Shown here piece after piece: positions 1 through 9,474 of a stretch of 58,592 bases of DNA. Under the pieces are notes generated by a model. It saw nothing but the letters and a program-made list of their open reading frames with translations, was not told where the DNA came from and did not search any database. Source of the stretch: an uncultured Flavobacteriales bacterium (GTDB lineage: Bacteria; Bacteroidota; Bacteroidia; Flavobacteriales_D; Crocinitomicaceae); assembly GCA_938092255.1 (NCBI GenBank), contig CALKHF010000090.1, forward strand, positions 1 through 58,592. The letters are read 5' to 3'. Position numbers and translations under genes: made by a program. Positions within the stretch are counted from its first letter, which is position 1; the number at the start of each line of letters is the position of its first letter.

Positions 1-10
1 TTTAATCGTC

Positions 11-1198
11 TTAATACAAAAAGTTATTATACGGGTATCTGACCTTAAATATTTCTTTAACCTCTTGGTATAAAACCTCTCTTAGCTCTTCCATGTTCTC
101 CTTTTTCTGAGCAGAAATAAAAATGGCCTTTTTTGTACCCAACTTCGACATCCATGATTTCTTTAATAGCTCTAACGACGACATTCCATCAGGGTCTTCT
201 AGTTCATTTACAGGGGCTGTATAGGCATCTATTTTATTGAATACAACTATTGTTGGTTTTTCCGATTTGTCAATTTCTGCCAAGGTCTCATTAACTACAC
301 GAAAATGATCTTCAAAGTTTGGATGAGATATATCTAAAACATGTATTAAAATATCCGCCTCTCTAACCTCATCAAGTGTTGATTTAAAAGATTCCATTAA
401 CTGTTTTGGAAGCTTACGAATAAAACCTACGGTATCCGTAAGTAGCATCGGCAAGTTTCCTAAGACTACTTTTCTCACTGTTGTGTCTAAGGTAGCAAAA
501 AGCTTGTTTTCGGCAAAAACCTTTGATTTGGAGAGCACGTTCATTAAGGTGCTTTTACCTACATTGGTATAGCCCACTAATGCTACACGGACAAGTTGTC
601 CTCTATTCCCTCTTTGGGTATTCATTTGCTTATCGATGTCCTTTAACCTTGTTTTCATTAAAGAAATCCGCTGACTAATAATTCTCCGGTCTGTTTCTAT
701 TTGTGATTCCCCAGGGCCTCGCATACCAATTCCTCCTTTTTGCCTTTCAAGGTGGGTCCACATTCGCGTAAGTCTCGGAAGCATATACTGAAGTTGAGCG
801 AGCTCTACTTGGGTTTTTGCGTGAAAGGTCATTGCTCGACTTGCAAAAATATCTAGAATTAATATCGTTCTATCAAGTATTTTACAATTCAGTTCTCTCT
901 CTATATTTCGAAGCTGAGAAGGAGACAGCTCATCATCAAAAATGACAAGGTCTATTTTATGTTGCGTAATATATTCGTGGATTTCAATTAGTTTTCCCGA
1001 ACCGACATAGGTCTTTGGATTGGGAACGGGAAGTTTTTGTAAAAAATGTTTCTTGGTTATCGCTCCTGCTGTTGTTGCTAAAAACTCCAACTCATCAAGG
1101 TGTTCAAAAGCGATGTCTTCTGAAATCGTTGAATACGCAACACCCACGATTATGCAGCCCTCATTTTGTTTTTCAATTTTTAATTTTGCTTTGGCCAT
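11..1198 (-). CDS. hflX: GTPase HflX
   Basis: A ribosome-associated GTPase of the HflX family, which splits or rescues stalled 70S ribosomes under stress. The 395-residue protein has the N-terminal HflX domain, the glycine-rich linker GGIGMRGPGESQ (about 155-166) typical of the family, then the G domain with P-loop GYTNVGKST (209-217), DTVG and NKID. The length is normal. It starts one base after the stop of the cytochrome c gene and is the last gene of a leftward unit lepA - membrane protein - cytochrome c - hflX, so it is probably co-transcribed with them. The stop lies at the window edge but the gene is complete. Confidence 0.96.
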   Translation of the reverse strand: MAKAKLKIEKQNEGCIIVGVAYSTISEDIAFEHLDELEFLATTAGAITKKHFLQKLPVPNPKTYVGSGKLIEIHEYITQHKIDLVIFDDELSPSQLRNIERELNCKILDRTILILDIFASRAMTFHAKTQVELAQLQYMLPRLTRMWTHLERQKGGIGMRGPGESQIETDRRIISQRISLMKTRLKDIDKQMNTQRGNRGQLVRVALVGYTNVGKSTLMNVLSKSKVFAENKLFATLDTTVRKVVLGNLPMLLTDTVGFIRKLPKQLMESFKSTLDEVREADILIHVLDISHPNFEDHFRVVNETLAEIDKSEKPTIVVFNKIDAYTAPVNELEDPDGMSSLELLKKSWMSKLGTKKAIFISAQKKENMEELREVLYQEVKEIFKVRYPYNNFLY

Positions 1199-1516
1199 CT
1201 ATTTTTTTAATGTTTCAACATATTCGGCAAGCCAAATAAAACTTGAATCCCCTTTAATCGTATTCTTGAAGGATGGCATTACACCCTTTCCATCCTTAAT
1301 TATATCAATGATTTGTCTTTTTGAAAGTTTACTGTTTTTAAGCTGCTTGGCTCCGCTTGCACCTTTGTTTCCATCAGAACCATGACAACGCACACAATTA
1401 ATTTGATAGAGTTGTTCTCCCTTTTCCAAGGGCGTTCCTGTTAGCAATTCATCCGGGGTTTCGCTACAGCTAAGACAGAAAAGTGCAATTAAAAAAAAGA
1501 GTCTTCTTAAAACCAT
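1199..1516 (-). CDS. Small c-type cytochrome (lipoprotein-like)
   Basis: A 105-residue monohaem cytochrome c. The haem site CVRCH is at about residues 41-45 and a distal Met is available (GVMPSFKN). The N-terminus is a hydrophobic signal ending in ALFCLSCSE, which reads as a lipobox (LSC), so the protein is probably a lipid-anchored periplasmic electron carrier. It overlaps the upstream membrane-protein gene by 10 bases and abuts hflX. Its redox partner is not evident here; the adjacent four-helix membrane protein is the obvious candidate. Family assignment beyond cytochrome c class I is not possible from sequence reading. Confidence 0.9.
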   Translation of the reverse strand: MVLRRLFFLIALFCLSCSETPDELLTGTPLEKGEQLYQINCVRCHGSDGNKGASGAKQLKNSKLSKRQIIDIIKDGKGVMPSFKNTIKGDSSFIWLAEYVETLKK

Positions 1517-1932
1517 GAACCATTAAGCGCTTCTCGAAATGGCCATGGAATAGACGCTAAAATTAGAACTAAACCTATTGTATACCAAATCAAAATTTTC
1601 TTGTTTTTTTGTTCGGGGCCCTCTTGCTTTTCAGCCATTTTACGCCCTACTGTCACAACGATGATTGCCAAAAGCATTCCAAGTAAATGCTCCATTCCAT
1701 AAAATCGAGTTACTTCATTCTTCATCCAGCCCGAATCAAAAGATACGTTTCCAGATGTGTAATATAATATTAGACCTAATACAAGCTGAATATGAAGACT
1801 AATCATGGCAAATAAATTTATCATTTTGTCTCTTTTCTCGTAGCTTGTTTTGCTCGCCAAGGCGTTGTAAATGGCATAAATAAGCAAGCCTAATACGAGC
1901 CACCTTAATCCTGAATGTGCGTGTACCAACAT
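1507..1932 (-). CDS. Small four-helix membrane protein, possibly cytochrome b-like
   Basis: A 141-residue integral membrane protein with about four transmembrane helices. Histidines lie in or near membrane segments: HAHSGLRW at the N-terminus, SLHIQLVLG (about 46-54) and MEHLLGML (about 81-88), the sort of arrangement seen in haem-b-binding bundles. It is translationally coupled to the cytochrome c gene downstream, which supports an electron-transfer role, but haem binding is inference. Proteins of this kind are common in Bacteroidota and usually annotated as hypothetical or cytochrome B. It starts 10 bases after the lepA stop. Confidence 0.75.
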   Translation of the reverse strand: MLVHAHSGLRWLVLGLLIYAIYNALASKTSYEKRDKMINLFAMISLHIQLVLGLILYYTSGNVSFDSGWMKNEVTRFYGMEHLLGMLLAIIVVTVGRKMAEKQEGPEQKNKKILIWYTIGLVLILASIPWPFREALNGSWF

Positions 1933-1942
1933 AATTTAATTT

Positions 1943-3739
1943 TTAATCGTTTAATTTCAGCACAGCTAAAAATGCTTCTTGTGGGACCTCAACCTTCCCC
2001 ACTTGTCGCATTCTTTTCTTGCCGGCCTTTTGTTTTTCTAATAATTTTCTTTTTCTAGTGATGTCCCCACCATAACATTTTGCAGTAACATCTTTCCTTA
2101 ATGCTTTTATTGTTTCACGAGAAATTATTTTAGCTCCGATTGCCGCCTGAATAGGTATTTCAAACTGTTGTCTCGGAATCAACTCCTTAAGTTTTAAGCA
2201 AATTCTTTTACCCAAATCAAAGGCATTACTTCGATGTACTAATGCAGAAAGAGCATCAACTTGTTCCGAATTTAACAATAAATCCATTTTAATCAGATCC
2301 GATGTTCGATAACCGATTGGATGGTAATCGAAAGACGCATAACCGCGTGATACAGATTTTAAACGGTCATAAAAGTCAAATACAATTTCAGCCAAAGGCA
2401 TTTCAAAACTAATTTCCACGCGGTCTTGAGTCAGATAAACCTGGTTTTTAAGTTCTCCCCTTTTTTCTATGCATAATGTCATTATTGCCCCTACATATTC
2501 TGTCTTTGTTATGACTTGTGCTTGAATATATGGTTCTTCTATTCTCTCCATTCCTGACGGGTCAGGAAGTTCTGAAGGGTTGTTCACTATTAATACTTCG
2601 TCTGGTGCCTTTCTAAGGTAGGACTTGTAAGAAACGTTTGGAACAGTTGTGATTACGGTCATATTGAATTCTCGGTCCAACCGTTCCTGTATAATTTCCA
2701 TGTGGAGCATTCCTAAAAACCCACACCTAAACCCAAATCCTAATGCTGCCGATGACTCTGGTTCAAAGACTAAAGACGAGTCATTCAGCTGAAGCTTTTC
2801 CATAGAATAGCGAAGCTCCTCGTAATCTTCAGTATCCACTGGGTAAATGCCCGCAAAAACCATCGGTTTTACATCTTCAAAACCTTTAATTGCTTCACTA
2901 CACGGGTTTTCTGTTGAGGTAATAGTATCTCCCACTTTTACTTCATTTGCTTGTTTAATGCCGGAAATAATATATCCAACATCTCCCGTTCTTAGTTCTT
3001 TTTGAGGAACCAATCCCATCTTGAGTATTCCAATTTCATCAGCATTATAGTCTCTCTTAGTATTATAAAACCTGATCCTCTGTCCTTTTTTTATTGTTCC
3101 ATTTTTAACCCTGAAATAAGCAATTATTCCCCTGAAAGGATTAAATACCGAATCAAAAATCATAGCCTGAAGGGGTTCATTGTCATTGCCTTTTGGAGCG
3201 GGAATATTTTCAATAACTGATTTTAAAATCTCGTCAACTCCTAATCCTGTTTTTCCTGAAGCGCGAATAATTTCTTCTTCCCCACACCCTATCAGCTCAA
3301 CAATTTGATCTGAAACCTCCTCTGGCATTGCGCCCGGAAGATCCATTTTGTTAAGAATAGGGATAATGTGAAGGTCATGCTCTAATGCCAAATAAAGGTT
3401 AGATATTGTTTGGGCTTCAATTCCTTGAGAGGCATCAACGATCAAAAGAGCTCCTTCACATGCGGCAATAGATCGAGAAACTTCATATGAAAAATCAACA
3501 TGTCCTGGAGTGTCTATAAGATTGAGAATATATTCCTCTCCCTCATACTTATAGCTCATTTGAATGGCGTGGCTTTTTATAGTGATTCCACGCTCTCTTT
3601 CGAGTTCCATGTCATCCAAAGCTTGATTTTGCATCTCTCTTTCAGAAATGGTTCCCGTCGTTTGCAGAAGCCTATCTGCCAAAGTGCTTTTGCCGTGGTC
3701 AATGTGGGCAATGATACAAAAATTGCGTATGTGTTTCAT
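1943..3739 (-). CDS. lepA: Elongation factor 4 (LepA), back-translocating GTPase
   Basis: LepA/EF4, a translational GTPase that acts on ribosomes. The protein begins [20 protein letters not shown] with the P-loop AHIDHGKST, then switch motifs RERGITIKS and [12 protein letters not shown] and the NKMD motif, followed by domains II, III, V and the lysine-rich LepA C-terminal domain ([18 protein letters not shown]). I chose the ATG at 3739 because the track start at 3745 is an upstream TTG and family members begin at this Met. Length about 598 residues, normal. A promoter-like box TAATTTTG on this strand ends only 7 bases upstream, so its leader must be very short. Confidence 0.97.
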   Translation of the reverse strand: MKHIRNFCIIAHIDHGKSTLADRLLQTTGTISEREMQNQALDDMELERERGITIKSHAIQMSYKYEGEEYILNLIDTPGHVDFSYEVSRSIAACEGALLIVDASQGIEAQTISNLYLALEHDLHIIPILNKMDLPGAMPEEVSDQIVELIGCGEEEIIRASGKTGLGVDEILKSVIENIPAPKGNDNEPLQAMIFDSVFNPFRGIIAYFRVKNGTIKKGQRIRFYNTKRDYNADEIGILKMGLVPQKELRTGDVGYIISGIKQANEVKVGDTITSTENPCSEAIKGFEDVKPMVFAGIYPVDTEDYEELRYSMEKLQLNDSSLVFEPESSAALGFGFRCGFLGMLHMEIIQERLDREFNMTVITTVPNVSYKSYLRKAPDEVLIVNNPSELPDPSGMERIEEPYIQAQVITKTEYVGAIMTLCIEKRGELKNQVYLTQDRVEISFEMPLAEIVFDFYDRLKSVSRGYASFDYHPIGYRTSDLIKMDLLLNSEQVDALSALVHRSNAFDLGKRICLKLKELIPRQQFEIPIQAAIGAKIISRETIKALRKDVTAKCYGGDITRKRKLLEKQKAGKKRMRQVGKVEVPQEAFLAVLKLND

Positions 3740-3746
3740 TCGCAAT

Positions 3747-3754
3747 CAAAATTA
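3747..3754 (-). promoter_or_regulatory. Bacteroidota -7 box (TAATTTTG) for lepA
   Basis: On the minus strand the sequence TAATTTTG matches the Bacteroidota -7 consensus TAnnTTTG, 7 bases before the lepA ATG. No convincing -33 TTG is seen at the usual spacing, so the call rests on the -7 box and its position alone. If real, the transcript would start within a few bases of the start codon. Confidence 0.35.
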
Positions 3755-3798
3755 CACTTTAAATACCAATTTGAGTATACTTTAGGGCTATTTTATTA

Positions 3799-3823
3799 AT
3801 GAGAAAACATCCTGTTTTCTCAT
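3799..3823 (-). terminator. Hairpin after the FAD oxidoreductase gene
   Basis: A perfect 11-bp inverted repeat, ATGAGAAAACA / TGTTTTCTCAT, with a 3-base loop. It overlaps the stop codon of the FAD oxidoreductase gene and sits upstream of lepA, so it would end leftward transcription from comF and the oxidoreductase. The stem is AT-rich and the following T-run is weak on this strand, so its strength as an intrinsic terminator is uncertain. Confidence 0.55.
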
Positions 3824-4863
3824 TTGTTTTTATAAAATCTTGACAATTGAACTTCTGCGTGTAAATCCTTTGCCTCAATGATGAAATCAGTCATTTCTTT
3901 AGCCAATAATGGTGCCATCAAATACCCTTTTGTTCCAAGACCATTGAAAATATAAAAGCCTTTGTGCTTTGGATGTTCTCCCATAACGGGGCGTCGATCA
4001 TAAACTGTCGGCCTTATCCCTGCCACTTGATGTATTATTTCATGACTACCTGAATAAAGGCCATTTATAACCTTTAATAATTCTTTTCTGCCTTCCTCGG
4101 TTACAATAGTATCATTTATATTGCGCTCTATCGTTGCACCCACCATGTATGAGTTAGACCCTATTGGTAGAATAAAGCCTTTCTTGTTCCAGGTTTCTTC
4201 TTTTGGCATTTGCCTCGCCTTTATTGTTAAGATTTGGCCCTTTGTGTGCTGAATTTGAACAGAATTAAAATGAGGAATACTACTATGATCTGAACCGCAG
4301 CAAAAAATCACGGAGTCATATTTTTTACCATTATAAATCATTGTATCCGGATCTAACTTTGTGTGGTCAAATGATTCATATTTCAAGCTGTTGTTGACTT
4401 CAAATAAGTTATGCATTTGTTTCATAAAATGTGGGGCGTTTACCCTAAAAGCATTTTTAACTATTGCAGAACCTAAAAGGTTTAATGGGTTTGTAAATTC
4501 ATGATTGTAAATTTCTTCTGGTGACAAGTATTTCTTAAACTGTTCTTCTCCTTGTTTTTTATTCCAATATTTTTTTTCTTGTTGACTGGCAAAAAACCTC
4601 CTGATTTTGATTGAATTAAAAAATTGACTTTCTGTCGCAAGCTCAACTTCTTTATAAAATGCTTCGGCGGCTGGAAGAAATTCATCTACTCGCCAAGATT
4701 TAGTAACTCTTCTAAATACGATCGGGTTGATCATTCCTGCTGCAATTGATGATGACTTGTTTTGCATATTATCAATCAATAAAACAAAATGTCCTTTTTT
4801 AAGGAGTTGCCAAGCCAAAGAAACTCCTGCAACTCCTCCACCGATAATTAAATGTTTTTTCAT
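3820..4863 (-). CDS. FAD-dependent oxidoreductase (DAO family)
   Basis: A 347-residue flavoprotein of the glycine oxidase / D-amino-acid oxidase-like (DAO) family. It opens with the dinucleotide-binding motif IIGGGVAGVSLAWQL and an acidic ribose-binding residue after the second strand (VLLID), and near the C-terminus has GIRPTVYDRRPVMGEHP and a GLGTKGYLMAPLLAKEM segment, both typical of DAO proteins such as the MnmC C-terminal half. Substrate cannot be read from sequence. The ATG overlaps the comF stop (ATGA), so the two are translationally coupled. A hairpin follows at the stop codon. Confidence 0.88.
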   Translation of the reverse strand: MKKHLIIGGGVAGVSLAWQLLKKGHFVLLIDNMQNKSSSIAAGMINPIVFRRVTKSWRVDEFLPAAEAFYKEVELATESQFFNSIKIRRFFASQQEKKYWNKKQGEEQFKKYLSPEEIYNHEFTNPLNLLGSAIVKNAFRVNAPHFMKQMHNLFEVNNSLKYESFDHTKLDPDTMIYNGKKYDSVIFCCGSDHSSIPHFNSVQIQHTKGQILTIKARQMPKEETWNKKGFILPIGSNSYMVGATIERNINDTIVTEEGRKELLKVINGLYSGSHEIIHQVAGIRPTVYDRRPVMGEHPKHKGFYIFNGLGTKGYLMAPLLAKEMTDFIIEAKDLHAEVQLSRFYKNK

Positions 4864-5588
4864 TCGATTCTAACCACTCCTATGGTAAAAATAATTATTT
4901 CGATTGACTCATTTACACTTATGATTTCCTTACAAATCTCTCTTAATGTGGAGCCTGTCGTTACCACATCGTCAACTAATCCAATGGCCTTAAGTTTCTT
5001 AAATTTTTCGGACGCTAAAAATGTGTTTTTCACATTCAATCTACGCTTTTCTCGGCTTAACTTGGTTTGACTTTGGGTTTGTTTACATTTTTGCACGAGT
5101 TTTTGCAAAACGGGGGCTCCTGTAATTGATGATAGACCTTGGGCTATATAATATGCCTGATTGTATCCCCTATCAAACTGTTTTCGATGAAACAGCGCTA
5201 TCGGAATCAAGCAATCCAATTGAGTATCAGACTCACCATCGGAAATCGATAATCCTAGTTCTTCCCCTAAAAGCAAGCCCGTTCTCCATGATCCCCGGTA
5301 TTTTAGCTGGTGAATTAAAGCTTGTTCAACTCCCTCTTTTGAAAAATAAAAAAGACTGTAAGCCGCTTTCACATTTGAAAGATTCACTCCTTGTAAAATT
5401 TGGCTGTTTATCTCTTTTTCAAAAGGTTTTGACCAATTAATTTTCGATTTACAAGCAAAACAAACACCCTTAGTCTTTGTGGTCGTTTCATTATCACAAC
5501 TCAAACACTTTTGAGGAAAAATCAAACCAAAAACAACCTCTATTAAATATTTTAATTGAGAAAAAACCCTTTGAAAACTTGTAAGCAA
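4860..5588 (-). CDS. comF: ComF family phosphoribosyltransferase-like protein
   Basis: A 242-residue ComF/GntX-type protein. The N-terminal part has a Cys4 zinc-finger pattern (PQKCLSCDNE ... GVCFACKSK) and the C-terminal half has the PRPP-binding loop LVDDVVTTGSTL of type I phosphoribosyltransferases. In competent bacteria ComF supports DNA uptake; outside them its substrate is unknown. The only usable start is a TTG at 5588, because an in-frame stop lies a few codons upstream and no ATG is nearby. The stop overlaps the start of the FAD oxidoreductase gene. Confidence 0.9.
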   Translation of the reverse strand: MLTSFQRVFSQLKYLIEVVFGLIFPQKCLSCDNETTTKTKGVCFACKSKINWSKPFEKEINSQILQGVNLSNVKAAYSLFYFSKEGVEQALIHQLKYRGSWRTGLLLGEELGLSISDGESDTQLDCLIPIALFHRKQFDRGYNQAYYIAQGLSSITGAPVLQKLVQKCKQTQSQTKLSREKRRLNVKNTFLASEKFKKLKAIGLVDDVVTTGSTLREICKEIISVNESIEIIIFTIGVVRIE

Positions 5589-6049
5589 AACGATTGTTGT
5601 TTATATGAACATTTATTTGTGAAAAAAGGAATCAATGCCCGTGTCAAATTATTTGATATCTCTTTTATATTTATACCATTATAAAATTGAAAAAAAATCA
5701 ATACCATTTATAAAAAGGCTTGATAAAAGTTTTACAGAACAGTAAAAAACTTTGTGGATATCTTTCCCTTTAATGTTGATAATCGCTGAAAGGTCTACTA
5801 GTGAATGCTTTGCGAAATGAGGTGTTGATAACATTGAGAAATTGTTAATTTCTTTAATTTGAAAAGGTGAGATTTTTGACAATTTTTGTATGCCTCAACA
5901 AAGATAAAAAGCATACAAGAAACAACGACTTTGCTTGAATAATTGAGGAAGCAAAACGCTTAAGGATAATATTGTAAACCCGGCACTAAAATTTAGTTTC
6001 GATTATTGATGTTTTCCTTAAACTGAAACAAAACCAAAAACAAAAGAAT
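5589..6049. other. 460-bp divergent control region between comF and nrdB
   Basis: An AT-rich region without a convincing gene. It contains three DnaA-box-like 9-mers in the same orientation (ATATCCACA at 5753-5761; TTATCAACA at 5774-5782 and 5823-5831, all read on the minus strand), a promoter candidate for nrdB near its right end, and a leftward -7 box (TATCTTTG, minus strand, 5899-5906) that could serve comF. A 67-codon minus-strand ORF (5679-5882) has no recognisable family, and I treat it as chance. Confidence 0.5.
5972..6001 (+). promoter_or_regulatory. Candidate promoter of nrdBA
   Basis: TTG (5972-5974), a 19-base spacer and TAGTTTCG (5994-6001), one mismatch from the Bacteroidota -7 consensus TAnnTTTG. 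The predicted start would leave a leader of roughly 45 bases before nrdB. The -33 element, spacing and position fit; the single -7 mismatch keeps confidence modest. Confidence 0.35.
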
Positions 6050-7024
6050 ATGTCTGAACAAAAAGAACCCATTCTGCAAGAAAACACAAGTAGGTTTGTG
6101 TTATTTCCAATTCAACATGATGACATTTGGTCTTTTTATAAACGGGCAGAGGCAAGTTTTTGGACCGCAGAAGAAATTGATCTTCAACCGGACTTAATCG
6201 ATTGGGAAAGTAAACTCAATGACAATGAAAGGCATTTTATTAAACATGTACTTGCTTTTTTCGCTGCTTCAGATGGTATTGTCAACGAAAATTTAGCAGA
6301 AAATTTTTTAGCAGAAGTCCAGTACACAGAAGCTAAGTTTTTCTATGGGTTTCAGATTGCAATGGAAAATGTTCATTCAGAAACATATTCGCTACTTATA
6401 GACACTTATATTAAAGATTCTGCGGAGAAAAAACATCTTTTTAATGCTTTAGATACTCTGGATTGTGTTAAAAAGAAAGCTGATTGGGCATTAAGGTGGA
6501 TAGATGAGGGCAATTACGCAGAAAGGCTTGTCGCCTTTGCTGCTGTTGAAGGAATATTCTTTTCTGGATCATTTTGTTCTATTTTCTGGCTGAAAAAAAG
6601 AGGGTTAATGCCTGGGCTTTCGTTCTCTAACGAATTAATCTCAAGAGATGAAGGTCTTCATTGTGATTTTGCTTGCCTCTTATACACAAAACACTTAGTT
6701 AATCAACTTCCAAAAGAAGAAGTAACTAAAATCATAAAAGATGCTGTAGAAATTGAAAAAGAGTTTGTTACCGATGCACTACCTGTCAAGCTCATTGGAA
6801 TGAATTCGGACTTGATGTCAGAATATATTGAATTTGTTGCCGACAGGTTGCTTGTTGAGCTTGGTAACGAAAAAATTTACAACGCTTCTAATCCATTTGA
6901 TTTTATGGAAATGATCTCAATACAAGGCAAAACCAACTTTTTTGAAAAGCGTGTTGGTGAGTATCAAAAAGCTGGGGTGTTATCGGGGGATGATCAAACT
7001 TTTAGTTTGGATGAGGATTTTTAA
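6050..7024 (+). CDS. nrdB: Ribonucleotide reductase class Ia, small subunit (R2)
   Basis: The R2 subunit that carries the di-iron/tyrosyl radical cofactor for ribonucleotide reduction. The 324-residue sequence is close to the eukaryotic R2 type: [10 protein letters not shown] near 37-46, the metal-ligand and radical region [42 protein letters not shown] and [14 protein letters not shown]. The C-terminus TFSLDEDF matches the tail by which R2 docks on R1. It is followed 21 bases later by nrdA, so the pair forms an operon. Length is slightly short compared with the human protein because the N-terminal extension is missing, which is normal for bacteria. Confidence 0.98.
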   Translation: MSEQKEPILQENTSRFVLFPIQHDDIWSFYKRAEASFWTAEEIDLQPDLIDWESKLNDNERHFIKHVLAFFAASDGIVNENLAENFLAEVQYTEAKFFYGFQIAMENVHSETYSLLIDTYIKDSAEKKHLFNALDTLDCVKKKADWALRWIDEGNYAERLVAFAAVEGIFFSGSFCSIFWLKKRGLMPGLSFSNELISRDEGLHCDFACLLYTKHLVNQLPKEEVTKIIKDAVEIEKEFVTDALPVKLIGMNSDLMSEYIEFVADRLLVELGNEKIYNASNPFDFMEMISIQGKTNFFEKRVGEYQKAGVLSGDDQTFSLDEDF

Positions 7025-7045
7025 GAATAGTTAAAATAGAATTAG

Positions 7046-9394
7046 ATGTACGTAGTAAAAAGAGAAGGAAAAAAAGAACCCGTAAAGTTTGACAAGATTA
7101 CGGCAAGAATTATAAAAATGTGTTATGGCCTAGACCCTTTGGTTTCACCAGAGGCTGTTGCCATGAAGGTTATTGAAGGTATTTACGATGGTGTTTCAAC
7201 ATCTGACCTTGACAATCTTGCTGCAGAGGTCGCGGCGGCTAAAACAATTGATCACCCTGATTATGCATTATTAGCTTCGCGTATTGCCGTGTCAAATTTG
7301 CATAAAGAAACGAAAAAAACATTTTCAGATGTAATGCAAGATTTGTACAATTACATTGATCCAAAAACTGGAGAAAATGCAGCCCTCTTGTCTAAAGAGG
7401 TCCATGATATCATAATGGACAACAAAAACCTGCTCGACTCCAGTATCATATATGACCGGGATTTTAGATACGATTATTTCGGCTTCAAAACGCTAACAAG
7501 GTCGTACCTAATGAAGTTGAATGGCAATATTGCAGAAAGGCCTCAACAAATGCTTATGCGGGTTTCTGTTGGAATTCACAAAAACGACATTGAGTCTGCA
7601 ATTCGCACATACAATTTAATGTCAGAAGGATGGTTTACACATGCCACACCAACATTATTTAATTCTGGAACTCCTAAGCCTCAAATGTCTTCTTGCTTTC
7701 TACTAACAACAAAAGAAGATAGTATAGATGGAATATACGACACCCTCAAGTCTTGTGCTCAAATTTCTCAATCTGCAGGGGGAATCGGCCTATCTATTCA
7801 TGATATTAGAGCAACAGGCTCATACATAAAAGGAACGAATGGTACATCAAACGGAATCGTTCCAATGTTAAGGGTATTTAATGATACCGCACGATATGTT
7901 GATCAAGGAGGAGGAAAACGAAAGGGTTCTTTTGCAATGTATCTTGAACCATGGCATGCCGACGTTTTTGACTTCTTAGATTTAAAAAAGAATCATGGTA
8001 AAGAAGAGCAACGTGCACGTGATTTATTCTATGCTTTATGGATTCCTGATCTATTCATGAAGCGTGTCAAGGAAAACGGAGACTGGACTTTAATGTGTCC
8101 TCACGAATGCCCGGGCTTATCTGATACTCACAGTAAGGAATTTGAAAAGCTTTATACGAAATACGAAAAAGATGGTAAGGGAAGAAAAACCATAAAAGCG
8201 CAAGACCTTTGGTTTAAAATTCTTGAATCACAAATAGAAACAGGTACGCCGTATATGTTATATAAGGATGCTGCTAATGCCAAGTCTAACCAGCAAAACC
8301 TTGGCGTCATCAAGTCTTCTAACCTTTGTACTGAAATTATTGAGTACACCGCTCCAGACGAAGTGGCTGTTTGCAACCTTGCGTCATTGGCGCTTCCTAA
8401 GTATGTTAATGATGATGCCACGTTTGATTTTGAAAAACTATTTGAAGTCACCTATCAAGCCACAATTAACTTGAATAGAATTATTGATGAAAATTATTAC
8501 CCTGTTGAGGAGGCAAAAAACTCTAACTTAAGACATCGGCCTATTGGCCTAGGCGTTCAGGGCCTTGCCGATGCATTCATCATGTTGAGGTTGCCATTTG
8601 AATCAGAAGAAGCAAAAGCCCTTAATCGTGAAGTTTTTGAGACCATTTATTTTGCTTCTATGACAGCGTCAAAAGATTTAGCAAAAGAGGATGGGGCCTA
8701 TGAAACATATCCGGGATCCCCTGTTTCTAAGGGGATATTTCAGTTTGACATGTGGAATGTTAAGCCAACCGAAAGGTGGGAGTGGGACCTTCTCAAAGAT
8801 GAAGTGAAAAAATATGGCGTGAGAAACTCTTTATTGTTGGCTCCAATGCCAACGGCATCAACTGCTCAGATTCTTGGGAACAATGAATGTTTTGAGCCTT
8901 ACACTTCAAACATTTATACGCGAAGAGTTTTATCAGGCGAGTTTATTATTGTAAATAAACACTTATTGAAAGACTTGGTGAAAGAGGGGCTTTGGGATAA
9001 AACGATGAGACAAAAAATAATGGCTGCAAATGGTTCTGTTCAAAACATTGAAGATGTGCCCCAAAATTTAAAGCAATTATACAAAACAGCATGGGAAATC
9101 TCGCAAAAATCAATTATTGAGCAGGCTGCAGATAGAGGTGCATACATTTGTCAAAGTCAATCTCTAAACATCTTTATGGAAAATGCAAATTTTGGTAAAC
9201 TGACATCAATGCATTTTTACGGATGGGAAAAAGGACTTAAAACAGGAATGTATTACCTTCGAACAAAAGCAGCTACAGATGCCATTAAATTCACAGTTGA
9301 TAAGGATGTTGTTGCCAAAAGCACCAGTAAGTCTAAAGAAGAAATAGCCTGTTCTCTAGACGATCCAGATGATTGCGAAATGTGCTCTGGTTAA
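7046..9394 (+). CDS. nrdA: Ribonucleotide reductase class Ia, large subunit (R1)
   Basis: The catalytic subunit that reduces ribonucleoside diphosphates. Residues 1 to about 90 form an ATP-cone ([19 protein letters not shown]), indicating allosteric control of overall activity by ATP/dATP. Catalytic landmarks are SSCFLL (first active-site Cys), the SNLCTEI segment with the thiyl-radical Cys, and NLASLAL. The C-terminal tail ends CEMCSG, the redox-active CxxC that re-reduces the active site. The sequence is strikingly like eukaryotic RRM1 throughout. It is 782 residues long, normal for the subclass, and a hairpin terminator follows. Confidence 0.98.
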   Translation: MYVVKREGKKEPVKFDKITARIIKMCYGLDPLVSPEAVAMKVIEGIYDGVSTSDLDNLAAEVAAAKTIDHPDYALLASRIAVSNLHKETKKTFSDVMQDLYNYIDPKTGENAALLSKEVHDIIMDNKNLLDSSIIYDRDFRYDYFGFKTLTRSYLMKLNGNIAERPQQMLMRVSVGIHKNDIESAIRTYNLMSEGWFTHATPTLFNSGTPKPQMSSCFLLTTKEDSIDGIYDTLKSCAQISQSAGGIGLSIHDIRATGSYIKGTNGTSNGIVPMLRVFNDTARYVDQGGGKRKGSFAMYLEPWHADVFDFLDLKKNHGKEEQRARDLFYALWIPDLFMKRVKENGDWTLMCPHECPGLSDTHSKEFEKLYTKYEKDGKGRKTIKAQDLWFKILESQIETGTPYMLYKDAANAKSNQQNLGVIKSSNLCTEIIEYTAPDEVAVCNLASLALPKYVNDDATFDFEKLFEVTYQATINLNRIIDENYYPVEEAKNSNLRHRPIGLGVQGLADAFIMLRLPFESEEAKALNREVFETIYFASMTASKDLAKEDGAYETYPGSPVSKGIFQFDMWNVKPTERWEWDLLKDEVKKYGVRNSLLLAPMPTASTAQILGNNECFEPYTSNIYTRRVLSGEFIIVNKHLLKDLVKEGLWDKTMRQKIMAANGSVQNIEDVPQNLKQLYKTAWEISQKSIIEQAADRGAYICQSQSLNIFMENANFGKLTSMHFYGWEKGLKTGMYYLRTKAATDAIKFTVDKDVVAKSTSKSKEEIACSLDDPDDCEMCSG

Positions 9395-9421
9395 TCTTGA
9401 ATATAATTACTTGTATTTCAA

Positions 9422-9445
9422 AAAGGGTTGCTGTTGCGGCCCTTT
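9422..9445 (+). terminator. Hairpin after nrdA
   Basis: AAAGGG and CCCTTT form a six-base stem, extended by a GC pair, around the central bases TTGCTGTTGCGG. It lies 28 bases after the nrdA stop and is followed by an AT-rich stretch with only short T runs. It probably ends the nrdBA transcript before purH. Confidence 0.6.
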
Positions 9446-9474
9446 ATAATTTATAAAGATTCTATTTTTCTAAT

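Noticed and set aside
5126-5440. 104-codon plus-strand ORF inside comF
   Set aside because: Antisense shadow; comF has clear zinc-finger and PRPP motifs in the other strand.
5679-5882. 67-codon minus-strand ORF in the comF-nrdB gap, just downstream of a TATCTTTG box
   Set aside because: No family resemblance and no ordinary protein-like pattern. It covers the DnaA-box-like sites and is best seen as chance in AT-rich DNA.
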